Of a DNA stretch of 64,000 bases, positions 32,837 to 40,955 are shown one piece after another. A program made the position numbers and the translations under genes. Every line of letters begins with the position of its first letter. Position 1 is the first letter of the stretch. A model generated the notes under the pieces. That model saw nothing but the letters and a program-made list of their open reading frames with translations, had not been told where the DNA came from and did no database searches. The stretch comes from Chitinophagales bacterium (GTDB taxonomy: Bacteria > Bacteroidota > Bacteroidia > Chitinophagales > Chitinophagaceae), in assembly GCA_020636575.1 (NCBI GenBank), contig JACJXP010000006.1:1-64000 (forward strand). Reading direction: 5' to 3'.

Positions 32837-34069
32837 ATGGCCGAAAAGATCAAAGTTGCAAATCCTGTTGTGGAGCTAGATGGTGACGAAATGACACGCA
32901 TTATCTGGAAATTCATTAAAGACAAGCTTATACTGCCTTATGTAGATGTGGACATCAAGTATTTTGACCTCGGTATTGAAAGCCGGGATCAGACCAATGA
33001 CCAGATAACGGTGGATGCAGCCAATGCTATCAAAGAAGTAGGTGTGGGTATTAAATGTGCTACCATTACTCCTGATGAAGCAAGAGTAAAAGAGTTTAAC
33101 CTGACACAAATGTGGAAGAGCCCCAACGGAACCATTCGTAATATCCTTGACGGCACTGTGTTCCGTGAGCCGATCGTTATGAAAAATGTTCCAAGGTTAG
33201 TGACCAATTGGACCGCCCCGATTATAGTAGGCCGTCATGCATTTGGTGACCAGTACCGTGCCACTGATACAGTGATCAAAGGAAAAGGGAAACTTACCAT
33301 GACCTTTACCCCTGAAGATGGTAGCGAAGCACAAACTTTTGAAGTGTTCAATTTCAAAGGTGATGGTGTTGCCCTGTCGATGTATAATACAGATGAAAGT
33401 ATCAAAGGATTTGCCCGTAGTTGTTTTAATATGGCGCTGAGTAAAAAATGGCCGCTTTACCTGTCTACCAAAAACACTATCCTTAAAAAATATGATGGGC
33501 GCTTCAAAGATATTTTTGAAGAGATATATGAAAATGAATTTAAAACACAGTTTATCGCAGCCGGTATTACTTATGAACACCGCCTGATCGATGATATGGT
33601 GGCAGCTGCCCTGAAGTGGAATGGCAATTTTGTGTGGGCTTGTAAAAACTATGATGGAGATGTCCAGAGTGATACCGTAGCACAGGGTTTTGGTTCATTG
33701 GGATTAATGACATCTGTGCTGGTAACTCCTGATGGTAAAACCATGGAAGCAGAAGCAGCACATGGTACAGTTACAAGGCACTACCGGGAGCACCAGAAAG
33801 GAAACCCTACTTCTACCAATCCTATTGCTTCCATATTTGCATGGACAAGAGGCCTGGCTTTTCGTGGAAAACTGGATGACAACCAGGCACTGATCGATTT
33901 TGCCCATGCGTTGGAAACTGTTTGTATTGAAACAGTAGAAGGTGGTAAAATGACAAAAGACCTGGCTATATGTATCCACGGTAATAAAGTGAATCATGGT
34001 GATCATTACTTATATACAGAAGAATTTCTGGATGCTATAGATGAGAACCTGAAGAAAAAACTGGGATAA
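32837..34069 (+). CDS. icd: NADP-dependent isocitrate dehydrogenase, eukaryote-like homodimeric type
   Basis: This TCA-cycle enzyme converts isocitrate to 2-oxoglutarate with NADP. The 410-residue length and motifs (VELDGDEMTRIIW, LTQMWKSPNGTIRNILDGTVFREPI, YDGDVQSDTVAQGFGSLGLM, EAAHGTVTRHYREHQKG) match the IDH1/2-like subfamily, not the E. coli Icd or the monomeric type. HRLIDDMVAAALKW contains the catalytic Lys/Asp surroundings. It is a single gene followed by a strong intrinsic terminator. Confidence 0.96.
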   Translation: MAEKIKVANPVVELDGDEMTRIIWKFIKDKLILPYVDVDIKYFDLGIESRDQTNDQITVDAANAIKEVGVGIKCATITPDEARVKEFNLTQMWKSPNGTIRNILDGTVFREPIVMKNVPRLVTNWTAPIIVGRHAFGDQYRATDTVIKGKGKLTMTFTPEDGSEAQTFEVFNFKGDGVALSMYNTDESIKGFARSCFNMALSKKWPLYLSTKNTILKKYDGRFKDIFEEIYENEFKTQFIAAGITYEHRLIDDMVAAALKWNGNFVWACKNYDGDVQSDTVAQGFGSLGLMTSVLVTPDGKTMEAEAAHGTVTRHYREHQKGNPTSTNPIASIFAWTRGLAFRGKLDDNQALIDFAHALETVCIETVEGGKMTKDLAICIHGNKVNHGDHYLYTEEFLDAIDENLKKKLG

Positions 34070-34091
34070 AATGTATTAGTTAATATCTTCA

Positions 34092-34122
34092 ATCCCCTGT
34101 TGAATAACAGGGGATTTTTTTT
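34092..34122 (+). terminator. Intrinsic terminator after icd
   Basis: A perfect 10 bp stem (ATCCCCTGTT / AACAGGGGAT, loop GAAT) is followed by eight T residues. Confidence 0.9.
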
Positions 34123-34133
34123 AATACAAAGAA

Positions 34134-34604
34134 ATGGTGCAGATACTTAGAATCAATTCAACCAATGAAGATTTTATAGCATTGGTAAAAAAACTGGATG
34201 CAGAACTTACCATCATTGATGGAGACGAACATGCATTTTATGATCAGTACAACAAGATACATGACATCAAATATGCAGTTGTCTTATACTCAAATGGAAT
34301 TCCTGTATCATGTGGCGCTATAAAAGAATTTACTGCTGAAAGTGTGGAAGTAAAACGTATGTACACTTTGCCAGAACATAGAGGAAAAGGATTTGCAGTA
34401 CAGGTATTGAACGAACTGGAAAAATGGGCAGCTGAATTGGGTTATAAAAAATGTATCCTTGAAACCGGTAAGCGGCAAGTGGATGCGGTAAGATTATATG
34501 AGAAAAGCGGTTATGAACGTATTGAAAACTATGGTCAGTACGCCGGAGTAGAAAACAGTATTTGTTTTGAAAAAGAATTAGAAATACCTGCTGAACGATC
34601 ATGA
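34134..34604 (+). CDS. GNAT-family N-acetyltransferase
   Basis: The 156-residue protein has the GNAT core: VKRMYTLPEHRGKGFAVQVL is motif A with the acetyl-CoA pyrophosphate loop (RGKGFA), followed by YKKCILETGKRQVDAVRLYEKSGY. The substrate is unknown. The stop codon overlaps the start of a second GNAT gene (ATGA), so the two are translationally coupled. Confidence 0.9.
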   Translation: MVQILRINSTNEDFIALVKKLDAELTIIDGDEHAFYDQYNKIHDIKYAVVLYSNGIPVSCGAIKEFTAESVEVKRMYTLPEHRGKGFAVQVLNELEKWAAELGYKKCILETGKRQVDAVRLYEKSGYERIENYGQYAGVENSICFEKELEIPAERS

Positions 34605-35083
34605 ACATAACCATTCGTCAAATCAAACCATCTGATAACGCTGCACTAGCTGCCATCATCAAGGGTACTTTGGCCGAGTTTGGAGCCAACAGGCCGGGCA
34701 CTGTTTACTTTGACGAATCGACAGAAACACTTTTTGAAGTGTTCCGCATGAACAGATCCATTTATTATGTTGCCGAAGTGAACGGTACCATCGTGGGCGG
34801 CGGCGGCATCTATCCCACTGATGGGCTTGATCCTGATACCTGTGAACTGGTAAAGATGTACCTGTTGCCCCAGGCAAGAGGGCTTGGTCTTGGTAAAACA
34901 CTTATTGAAAAATGCCTGGCCTTTGCAAAAAAAACCGGTTATAAAAAAGTGTACCTGGAAACCATGCCCGAATTAAAGCAGGCCCTTTCAGTTTATGCAA
35001 AATTTGGCTTTGACTACTTGAAGGCGCCCATGGGAAACAGCGGACACACCGGCTGTCAGCTTTGGATGCTTCGCCAGCTTTAA
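34601..35083 (+). CDS. GNAT-family N-acetyltransferase
   Basis: The 160-residue protein has the motif A segment ELVKMYLLPQARGLGLGKTL and a VYLETMPELKQALSVYAKFGFDY end. It overlaps the preceding GNAT gene by 4 bp. The two share the layout but only part of their sequence, so they are an old duplication or two separate recruits that may act on the same pathway. Confidence 0.9.
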   Translation: MNITIRQIKPSDNAALAAIIKGTLAEFGANRPGTVYFDESTETLFEVFRMNRSIYYVAEVNGTIVGGGGIYPTDGLDPDTCELVKMYLLPQARGLGLGKTLIEKCLAFAKKTGYKKVYLETMPELKQALSVYAKFGFDYLKAPMGNSGHTGCQLWMLRQL

Positions 35084-35092
35084 ATACTTCTA

Positions 35093-35644
35093 TTACTTGT
35101 TACCGGTAAGTTTTTCCACTTGTCCCTTATTCACATATACCTGGAAACCGATGTTAAAAGCAAAACCGCCGCTACCATCAAAGTTTTTGTACTTGGTACG
35201 GTCATAACCGATCAAAGCATCGATCGAGACACTATTGCTGATGAATGCAGCGGCGCCACCTCCTACAAAAAAGTTGAGTCCTGTATTTGTGGATGAAGTA
35301 TTGTTGCCGATCTTGTTTCTTGTACTCAGGTAATTCAAGGCACCATGTAAAACTGGTCTTACTTTTTGTGTTTCTGTAGTAAAATAGTAACGGACAAATG
35401 GCCCGATGCCGAAAGAAGTGTATTTATTATTGCCTGATGTTGTATGGCTTAATCCTATGTTACCACCCACAGCCAAATTATCCACCACAAAAAGACCGGC
35501 ATTTGGCGTCAGTGATATCTCTGTATTATTATCAGAAGTATTCAATCGAAAATAACCTCCCACCATCCAATCTCCTTTTTCTGTTTGTGCATCTGCAGCT
35601 AAAAACAGCATCGTTGCTATCAATATAAAAGAAAACCGTTTCAT
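35093..35644 (-). CDS. Outer-membrane beta-barrel protein, OMP_b-brl type
   Basis: The 183-residue protein has a signal peptide ending LFLAADAQ and an eight-stranded barrel pattern: GDWMVGGYFRLNTS, PNAGLFVVDNLAVGGNIG, SFGIGPFVRYYF and GGFAFNIGFQVYV. Barrels of this size are abundant in Bacteroidota and mostly uncharacterised. A TATCTTTA element on the minus strand (35662-35669) may be its promoter. Confidence 0.78.
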   Translation of the reverse strand: MKRFSFILIATMLFLAADAQTEKGDWMVGGYFRLNTSDNNTEISLTPNAGLFVVDNLAVGGNIGLSHTTSGNNKYTSFGIGPFVRYYFTTETQKVRPVLHGALNYLSTRNKIGNNTSSTNTGLNFFVGGGAAAFISNSVSIDALIGYDRTKYKNFDGSGGFAFNIGFQVYVNKGQVEKLTGNK

Positions 35645-35693
35645 AATTGTGTGTTTTACCGTAAAGATAGCAGGGCAGTTAATTCAAAAAAAA

Positions 35694-36323
35694 TTATTCA
35701 GTGGAACTAACCAGGCTTACTTCGTAAACAGGGCTGAAAAGATAGAGACGGCCTGTTTTCTTTTCCATGCATTTGAATCGCTTCCGTAGTTTTTCACCCT
35801 TTTGAAATACCCGCCCGTCAGGGGTTGCAAACAAACTCCCTGCTGGCAATTCTTCAACCAGGCAATGCCCGTTTTTTGGCTGGTCATATTTACGTAACAC
35901 TCTCAGCAGGTCTTCTTCGGCACAGCTGCTTGCAGCCGGGTTTTGTAAGGATCTTATCAATTCTTTTTCAATATCGGCAGGAAACAATTTTTCTTTTACA
36001 AACTGTGCCAGCAGGTTACCAAAGATCATTTTCCATTCTCTGCCATGTGCCTGCACTTTATTACCATGTTGCTCAAATGTGAGCAGGTGGGCCAACTCAT
36101 GAAGTAGGGTGATCAAAAAAGAAAAAGGATTGAGATTGCCATTTACACTGATGCGGTGGTTGGTATATTGGGTGCGGTGACGATAATCGCCCAAAACCGT
36201 TTTTCTCTCCTTCGCCACAGTAAGATGAACCTTATACTGGTGCAGGTAACCAGTAACTGTTTTTTCCGTTCCGGGTGGAAGAAATTTCTGCAGGTAACTA
36301 ACGGGTACTTCTTTTTTAGGCAT
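35694..36323 (-). CDS. SprT-like zinc metalloprotease-domain protein
   Basis: The 209-residue protein has the SprT-like zinc motif HELAH at residues 75-79 and the third histidine in AHGREWK (His93). The C-terminal part is basic and lacks the zinc-ribbon cysteines of Spartan-type proteins. SprT-domain proteins cleave DNA-protein crosslinks in eukaryotes; bacterial roles are open. It is the last gene of an operon with bactofilin and AtpZ and overlaps its upstream neighbour by 8 bp. Confidence 0.85.
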   Translation of the reverse strand: MPKKEVPVSYLQKFLPPGTEKTVTGYLHQYKVHLTVAKERKTVLGDYRHRTQYTNHRISVNGNLNPFSFLITLLHELAHLLTFEQHGNKVQAHGREWKMIFGNLLAQFVKEKLFPADIEKELIRSLQNPAASSCAEEDLLRVLRKYDQPKNGHCLVEELPAGSLFATPDGRVFQKGEKLRKRFKCMEKKTGRLYLFSPVYEVSLVSSTE

Positions 36324-36717
36324 TGTTTTTTTGCCTTAGTGTTCTCAGCAAGGCCCTTGTTTCAAACATAGTGTAAATGATATAAAGGCCGGCACAAAAG
36401 ATAAGCGCCGGTTTGTTCACTTCTTTTTTTGCATACATGATATATACAAATGCTGCCAGCGCCACTGCAAAGAATTTGATCATAAACCCACTGTACATAG
36501 CAGTAACTGAACTTTTGGGTTTGGAGGATTGCAGGGAGCGATACATCATCATAAAGCTCACCAATGACACCAGAAAGAGCAGCAAGTTTCCCCAGACCAA
36601 TACCATCTGATCAATATCTTTTTCCTGCAGCCATCTTTTGGCTGTCAATGCAAAAACAGTAACAATTATAAAAATGGTGATCAGCGGCAGTGCTGATACA
36701 GGAAGTTTTTTATTCAT
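36316..36717 (-). CDS. Hypothetical four-TM protein of the AtpZ-bactofilin operon
   Basis: From the ATG at 36717 the 133-residue protein has hydrophobic segments at about residues 8-24, 36-55, 69-86 and 97-114 and a basic tail (RALLRTLRQKNNA). An upstream extension to 36795 exists but overlaps AtpZ heavily. Proteins of this look sit between AtpZ and atpB in many Bacteroidota ATP synthase clusters, where they are of unknown function, so it is probably that protein, here without the ATP synthase genes. It overlaps both neighbours by 8 bp. Confidence 0.7.
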   Translation of the reverse strand: MNKKLPVSALPLITIFIIVTVFALTAKRWLQEKDIDQMVLVWGNLLLFLVSLVSFMMMYRSLQSSKPKSSVTAMYSGFMIKFFAVALAAFVYIMYAKKEVNKPALIFCAGLYIIYTMFETRALLRTLRQKNNA

Positions 36718-36937
36718 GGTCTGGTGGCCTGTTTGTTTCCTTGAACAATTTATAAAATATGCCAAACAGGATGAGCAAAGGTAATACACAGGCAAAAACA
36801 GGTGAAGTATGTAACCATTTATCCGCTTTCAGCCCTGTAAAAACAGCCAGACCAATAGCGGCCATGAGTTGTGTGCCTAAACCAGCATAACGAATAATAT
36901 CCTGTTTGTTATTTGACGGCTGTCTTTTGTTCATCAT
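36710..36937 (-). CDS. AtpZ/AtpI family membrane protein
   Basis: The 75-residue protein has two membrane segments in a hairpin: YAGLGTQLMAAIGLAVFTGL and PVFACVLPLLILFGIFYKLF, with the GLKADKWLH turn typical of AtpZ. AtpZ and AtpI help magnesium/calcium uptake and c-ring assembly for F-type ATP synthase. Normally it begins the atp operon, but here the next genes are a membrane protein and a SprT-like protein. It overlaps the bactofilin gene by 29 bp. Confidence 0.82.
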   Translation of the reverse strand: MMNKRQPSNNKQDIIRYAGLGTQLMAAIGLAVFTGLKADKWLHTSPVFACVLPLLILFGIFYKLFKETNRPPDHE

Positions 36938-37322
36938 TCATCATGTCCACAATATTAGCACCCATGTGGCATTCACCGTTGAATGTAGCAGAAGGTTCGA
37001 TCTGTAGTTTTCCGGCATAAACATTTCCTTTTACTACACAATCTCCTCTTAGCTGCAATAATTCCTTAGCATGAATATTTCCGGATACTTTACCTACCAC
37101 ATCGGCCTGGTTACCGGTAATATCGCCTTCCACCTCACCACTGGCGCCAATGATGATCTTGGCAGAACTGTGAATGTTCCCGATAATATGACCGTCAATA
37201 CGCAGATCACTTTTGCTGCTGATATCTCCCTTTAGTGTAGTACCGGAACTAATAAGTGTGGTTCCGGTGCCACCATTTACGGTTGTTTGCGGCATGTCGG
37301 TTTTGTTTTTTTTGTTAAGCAT
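36909..37322 (-). CDS. Bactofilin (polymer-forming cytoskeletal protein)
   Basis: The 137-residue protein has the bactofilin beta-helix: ISSGTTLKGDISSKSDLRIDGHIIGNI, SGEVEGDITGNQADVVGKVSGNI and LRGDCVVKGNVYAGKLQIEP repeats of about 18 residues. Bactofilins polymerise without nucleotide and scaffold cell-wall or membrane enzymes, often with M23 peptidases. In this operon the neighbouring M23-like protein has lost its peptidase domain. It follows that gene by 11 bp. Confidence 0.93.
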   Translation of the reverse strand: MLNKKNKTDMPQTTVNGGTGTTLISSGTTLKGDISSKSDLRIDGHIIGNIHSSAKIIIGASGEVEGDITGNQADVVGKVSGNIHAKELLQLRGDCVVKGNVYAGKLQIEPSATFNGECHMGANIVDMMNDEQKTAVK

Positions 37323-37333
37323 AGGTTTATTGA

Positions 37334-37732
37334 TTAGTCTTCTGAAATCTCTGCTGGTGGCAGCGTAATGGTTGCTGTATCCAGTTGTACATTACCCTGG
37401 CCGGTCAAAGCTTTTTTAATGCCTTCGATATACAGTGCTTTCCTTGCATTTTCCTTTTCAGCCTCATCTACCCTGTATTTTAGTTCCCTGAGTTCGGTAG
37501 CCGTTTTATAATCTGTACTGGCACCGGGTATATAATATTTCAGGGGCGTAAAAACGATCAATGCTACAGTCAGCGCCACCAATACCACAAATATTGTGCT
37601 CAACATGATATATAGGCTGAGCCGTGATAACTTAAATGTGGCCACTTCCTCATAGGTATCGTCATTCATTACTACCAGCCTGTACCTGTTTCTGAGCCTC
37701 TTTAACGAGGATTCTTTCTCCGGTTTCTCCAT
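37334..37732 (-). CDS. Membrane-anchor protein resembling the N-terminus of bactofilin-linked M23 peptidases
   Basis: The 132-residue protein has the conserved cytosolic segment RYRLVVMNDDTYEEVATFKL, one membrane span (about residues 40-63) ending VFTPLKYYIPG, and a short coiled coil (ELRELKYRVDEAEKENARK). This is the N-terminal layout I recall for M23 peptidases encoded beside bactofilin in Bacteroidota, but it stops where the LytM domain would begin, and no such domain follows. It may act as a bactofilin membrane anchor. It starts the five-gene operon, with a TACCTTTA element upstream (37751-37758). Confidence 0.65.
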   Translation of the reverse strand: MEKPEKESSLKRLRNRYRLVVMNDDTYEEVATFKLSRLSLYIMLSTIFVVLVALTVALIVFTPLKYYIPGASTDYKTATELRELKYRVDEAEKENARKALYIEGIKKALTGQGNVQLDTATITLPPAEISED

Positions 37733-37876
37733 GTACCTTTGTATTGGCTTTAAAGGTAATAAATGACTATTGTTTTTGCCAGTATGAATGCATTAAAAAA
37801 TGCCTGAAAAAAATAGCGTAGTTTTATACTAAAATATTTGAAATTCAGTTAATAAGACTATAGATTGCGCCGGAAA

Positions 37877-40831
37877 ATGCGACCTCAGAAATATACATTT
37901 ATAGTTGTTTTTTCCCTTATCCTTTGTCAGCTTAATTTCCCTGCTTTCAGCCAGTTGGGAGTGCCCATTACTATTGAGAAGCCAAAGGAGTATGAGGAGA
38001 GAGTGCTTCGTTCAGAAAGATCTGATGAGAAGAAATTCACTGTGCCCCGCCGTTTTATCCAGAATACGGTCACTCATTACAATTATTTCTTCAATGCCAA
38101 TAACAAGCTCAATGAAGTGCTGTCAAGAGCAAAAAGCTCTTTCAAAGATGATTATTCCAGGCTGATCCCTTTTTATAATTACACCCTTGATGCTACAATA
38201 ACTGATTCCATACAACTGGATTCCATCATTTATAAAGCATCCTCCGGCATAGCATTACATGATCTTCGCAACGATTGGGCCGATAATCTTTACCTGCTTT
38301 GGGGAGCTGCTTTTTACCTGCAAAAGAAATTTGACTCTGCCTATCTGATGTTCCAGTTCATGAACTATGCTTTTGCGCCAAAGGAAAAAGACGGGTATTA
38401 CATAACTATTGGCAGCAGCAGGGATGGTAATTCGGCCCTGAGTATTGCCACCAAGGAAAAAAACAGTTTACCAAGGAAAGTATTTTCTGAGCCACCAAGC
38501 AGGAACGATGCCTTTATCTGGCAGATCAGGAATTTTTTAGCGCAGGATGAGTTTGCAGAAGCTGCCAGCCTCATCGTTACTTTAAGAGATGATCCTGTCT
38601 TTCCTAAAAGACTGCATAACGATCTTCATGAAGTGCAGGCACTTTGGTTTTATAAACAAAAGATGTGGGACAGTGCTGCTGTACACCTGGAGCAGGCATT
38701 GAGCAACGCTACTAATCAACAGGAAAAGGCCCGCTGGGAATACCTTACCGCACAGCTCTATGAAATGGCCGAAATGTACCCGGAAGCTGAAGGTTATTAT
38801 TCAAAAGTGTTTACACATACTACCGATCTTGTGTTGGATATTTATGCCCGCCTTGCCGCCATTCGGGTAAATAAAGATGATGGCGAAAAATCTGCAGAAA
38901 AAAATATTGCCACATTACTAAGAATGGCAAAGCGGGATAAATATGAGGAATACCGGGATATCATTTACTATATGGCCGCACAAATGCAGTTGGGAACCGG
39001 CAATATTGATGGTACATTGGCCTTATTGCTGAAAAGTACTCAATATCCAAGTAATGATCCGGCACAACGTAATAAAGCTTTTTTACAACTGGCAGAACTT
39101 TCTTTTGCAAAAGGACAATACAGGCAAGCCTATAACTTTTATGATAGCCTGAATATGTCAGATACTTCATTGAAGGATCCCGAGGCCCTTACCACAAAAA
39201 AGATCATGCTTGGTGAACTGGCCACTAACCTGGAAATAGTGGAAAGACAAGATAGTCTGCAACACATTGCCGCTATGCCCGAAGACGAAAGAAGAGAGTT
39301 TGTAAAAAAATTAAGCCGCCAGTTAAGAAAGCAACAGGGGCTAAAAGATGAAGGAGGTTCTTCCGTTATTTCACCGATCAACAATAATGCCCCTCCTACC
39401 AATCTTTTTAATACCGGAAATCAAAAAGGAGAATGGTATTTCTATAATGCCTCATCCCGCAGCAGGGGTAAAAATGACTTTGCTGCCCGATGGGGTAAGC
39501 GACCTAATGCAGATAACTGGCGCAGAAGTGCTGCCTTAAGCGCAGCTATTCCTGTTACTGACCGTGGCAACAATAACAATAAAGCCGGAGGAAAAAATCC
39601 TGAAGAACAAAACACAGAGATCACTTTTGACGGCCTGTATGACAATCTTCCTCTTACGCCAGAACAACTAAAAGAATCAAACGATTCTATCCAAAATGCT
39701 TTGTTTGAGATTGGTAAGATCTATATTCAGAAAATTGAAAACTGCCAGTCAGGTACTGAAGTACTGGAATCATTGCGCAACCGTTTCCCGGGATTCTCTA
39801 ACATGGAAGAGGTACTATTCAATCTTTATTATTGTTATAACAAGAATGGTGAAACGGCAAAGGCTGAACTGATGAAAAAGCTAATGAAGGCAAGGTTTGG
39901 GGATAGCGATTACAATACCATCATGCAAACCGGTAAAGACCCGGCTGTAACAGCAAAAGAAAAAGCAACCATTTTGTATGAAGAAGTATATGATCTTTTT
40001 GTGGAGGGAAGTTTTAAAGAAGCTCTTGAAAAGAAAAAATATGCGGATAGCCTGTACGGTAAAAATTTCTGGACACCACAGTTGTTATACATCGAAGCTG
40101 TTTATTATATCAAACAAAGAGATGATAATAGAGCAAAGTTGGTGCTGAATTCGATCATTAAACAATTTCCGGATTCTCCGCTTAAGCCCAGGGCTGAAAC
40201 CATGCTGGATGTGCTTGGCAGAAGAAAACAGATCGAAGAAGAGCTATCAAAGATGGTTGTAACCAAGGAAGGAGAAGATACTACTGTTACCCAGCCTGTT
40301 ACTGTAGTGCCTCCGCCAGTTGTAGTTACACAACCAAAAACTACAGACTCCACAAAAACCAATCAACCTCCGGTGGTTACCAACCCGAAACCAGTTGCAC
40401 CTGATACCACTACTACAAAACCTGTGCAGCCGGTCGTTAAAACATCGACATATAATTACAACCCCGATGCTTCCCACTATGTGGTACTGATATTGAATAA
40501 GGTGGACCCTGTATTTTCCAATGAAGCTAAGAATGCTTTCTTCCGTTATAACAGGGAAACATATTATAATAAAACATTTACTCTTACACTTTATCAGCTG
40601 GATGATGATAACCGGCTACTGCTGACCTCTTCATTCAAAAATGTGCAGGAAGCTATTGACTATATTGAAAAGGCAAAACCTAAAACAGCTACAGAGATCA
40701 TTCCCTGGTTAAAAGGCGGTAAATACAGTTATTCTGTTATTTCAGAAGCTAACCTGGAATTGCTGAAAACTGAAAAGAATATGGGCGATTATACGCAGTT
40801 CCTGGAACAACATTTACCCGGTAAATTTTAG
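37877..40831 (+). CDS. TPR-repeat protein, PorW/SprE-like (type IX secretion)
   Basis: The 984-residue protein has an export signal (IVVFSLILCQLNFPAFSQ) and many TPR-type repeats between about residues 80 and 760, for example WADNLYLLWGAAFYLQKKFD and KAFLQLAELSFAKGQYRQA. It ends with a Thr/Pro-rich linker (about 770-850) and a small conserved C-terminal domain. Size, opening and order match PorW/SprE, which is needed for type IX secretion and gliding. The frame is open to a TTG at 37865; ATG 37877 is preferred. The presence of a T9SS cargo gene at 46954 supports a working system, although no other T9SS genes are here. Confidence 0.82.
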   Translation: MRPQKYTFIVVFSLILCQLNFPAFSQLGVPITIEKPKEYEERVLRSERSDEKKFTVPRRFIQNTVTHYNYFFNANNKLNEVLSRAKSSFKDDYSRLIPFYNYTLDATITDSIQLDSIIYKASSGIALHDLRNDWADNLYLLWGAAFYLQKKFDSAYLMFQFMNYAFAPKEKDGYYITIGSSRDGNSALSIATKEKNSLPRKVFSEPPSRNDAFIWQIRNFLAQDEFAEAASLIVTLRDDPVFPKRLHNDLHEVQALWFYKQKMWDSAAVHLEQALSNATNQQEKARWEYLTAQLYEMAEMYPEAEGYYSKVFTHTTDLVLDIYARLAAIRVNKDDGEKSAEKNIATLLRMAKRDKYEEYRDIIYYMAAQMQLGTGNIDGTLALLLKSTQYPSNDPAQRNKAFLQLAELSFAKGQYRQAYNFYDSLNMSDTSLKDPEALTTKKIMLGELATNLEIVERQDSLQHIAAMPEDERREFVKKLSRQLRKQQGLKDEGGSSVISPINNNAPPTNLFNTGNQKGEWYFYNASSRSRGKNDFAARWGKRPNADNWRRSAALSAAIPVTDRGNNNNKAGGKNPEEQNTEITFDGLYDNLPLTPEQLKESNDSIQNALFEIGKIYIQKIENCQSGTEVLESLRNRFPGFSNMEEVLFNLYYCYNKNGETAKAELMKKLMKARFGDSDYNTIMQTGKDPAVTAKEKATILYEEVYDLFVEGSFKEALEKKKYADSLYGKNFWTPQLLYIEAVYYIKQRDDNRAKLVLNSIIKQFPDSPLKPRAETMLDVLGRRKQIEEELSKMVVTKEGEDTTVTQPVTVVPPPVVVTQPKTTDSTKTNQPPVVTNPKPVAPDTTTTKPVQPVVKTSTYNYNPDASHYVVLILNKVDPVFSNEAKNAFFRYNRETYYNKTFTLTLYQLDDDNRLLLTSSFKNVQEAIDYIEKAKPKTATEIIPWLKGGKYSYSVISEANLELLKTEKNMGDYTQFLEQHLPGKF

Positions 40832-40955
40832 AAATAAAGCGTAGATAGCTGTTTTTACAAAAAATTAAAGCTTTCGCTTCTCCGGCCCTGAATGATTTGT
40901 TTAATTTCGGTTTAGTATTTTAGATAAGTACTGTACCTACAATACCCGTTCTATT

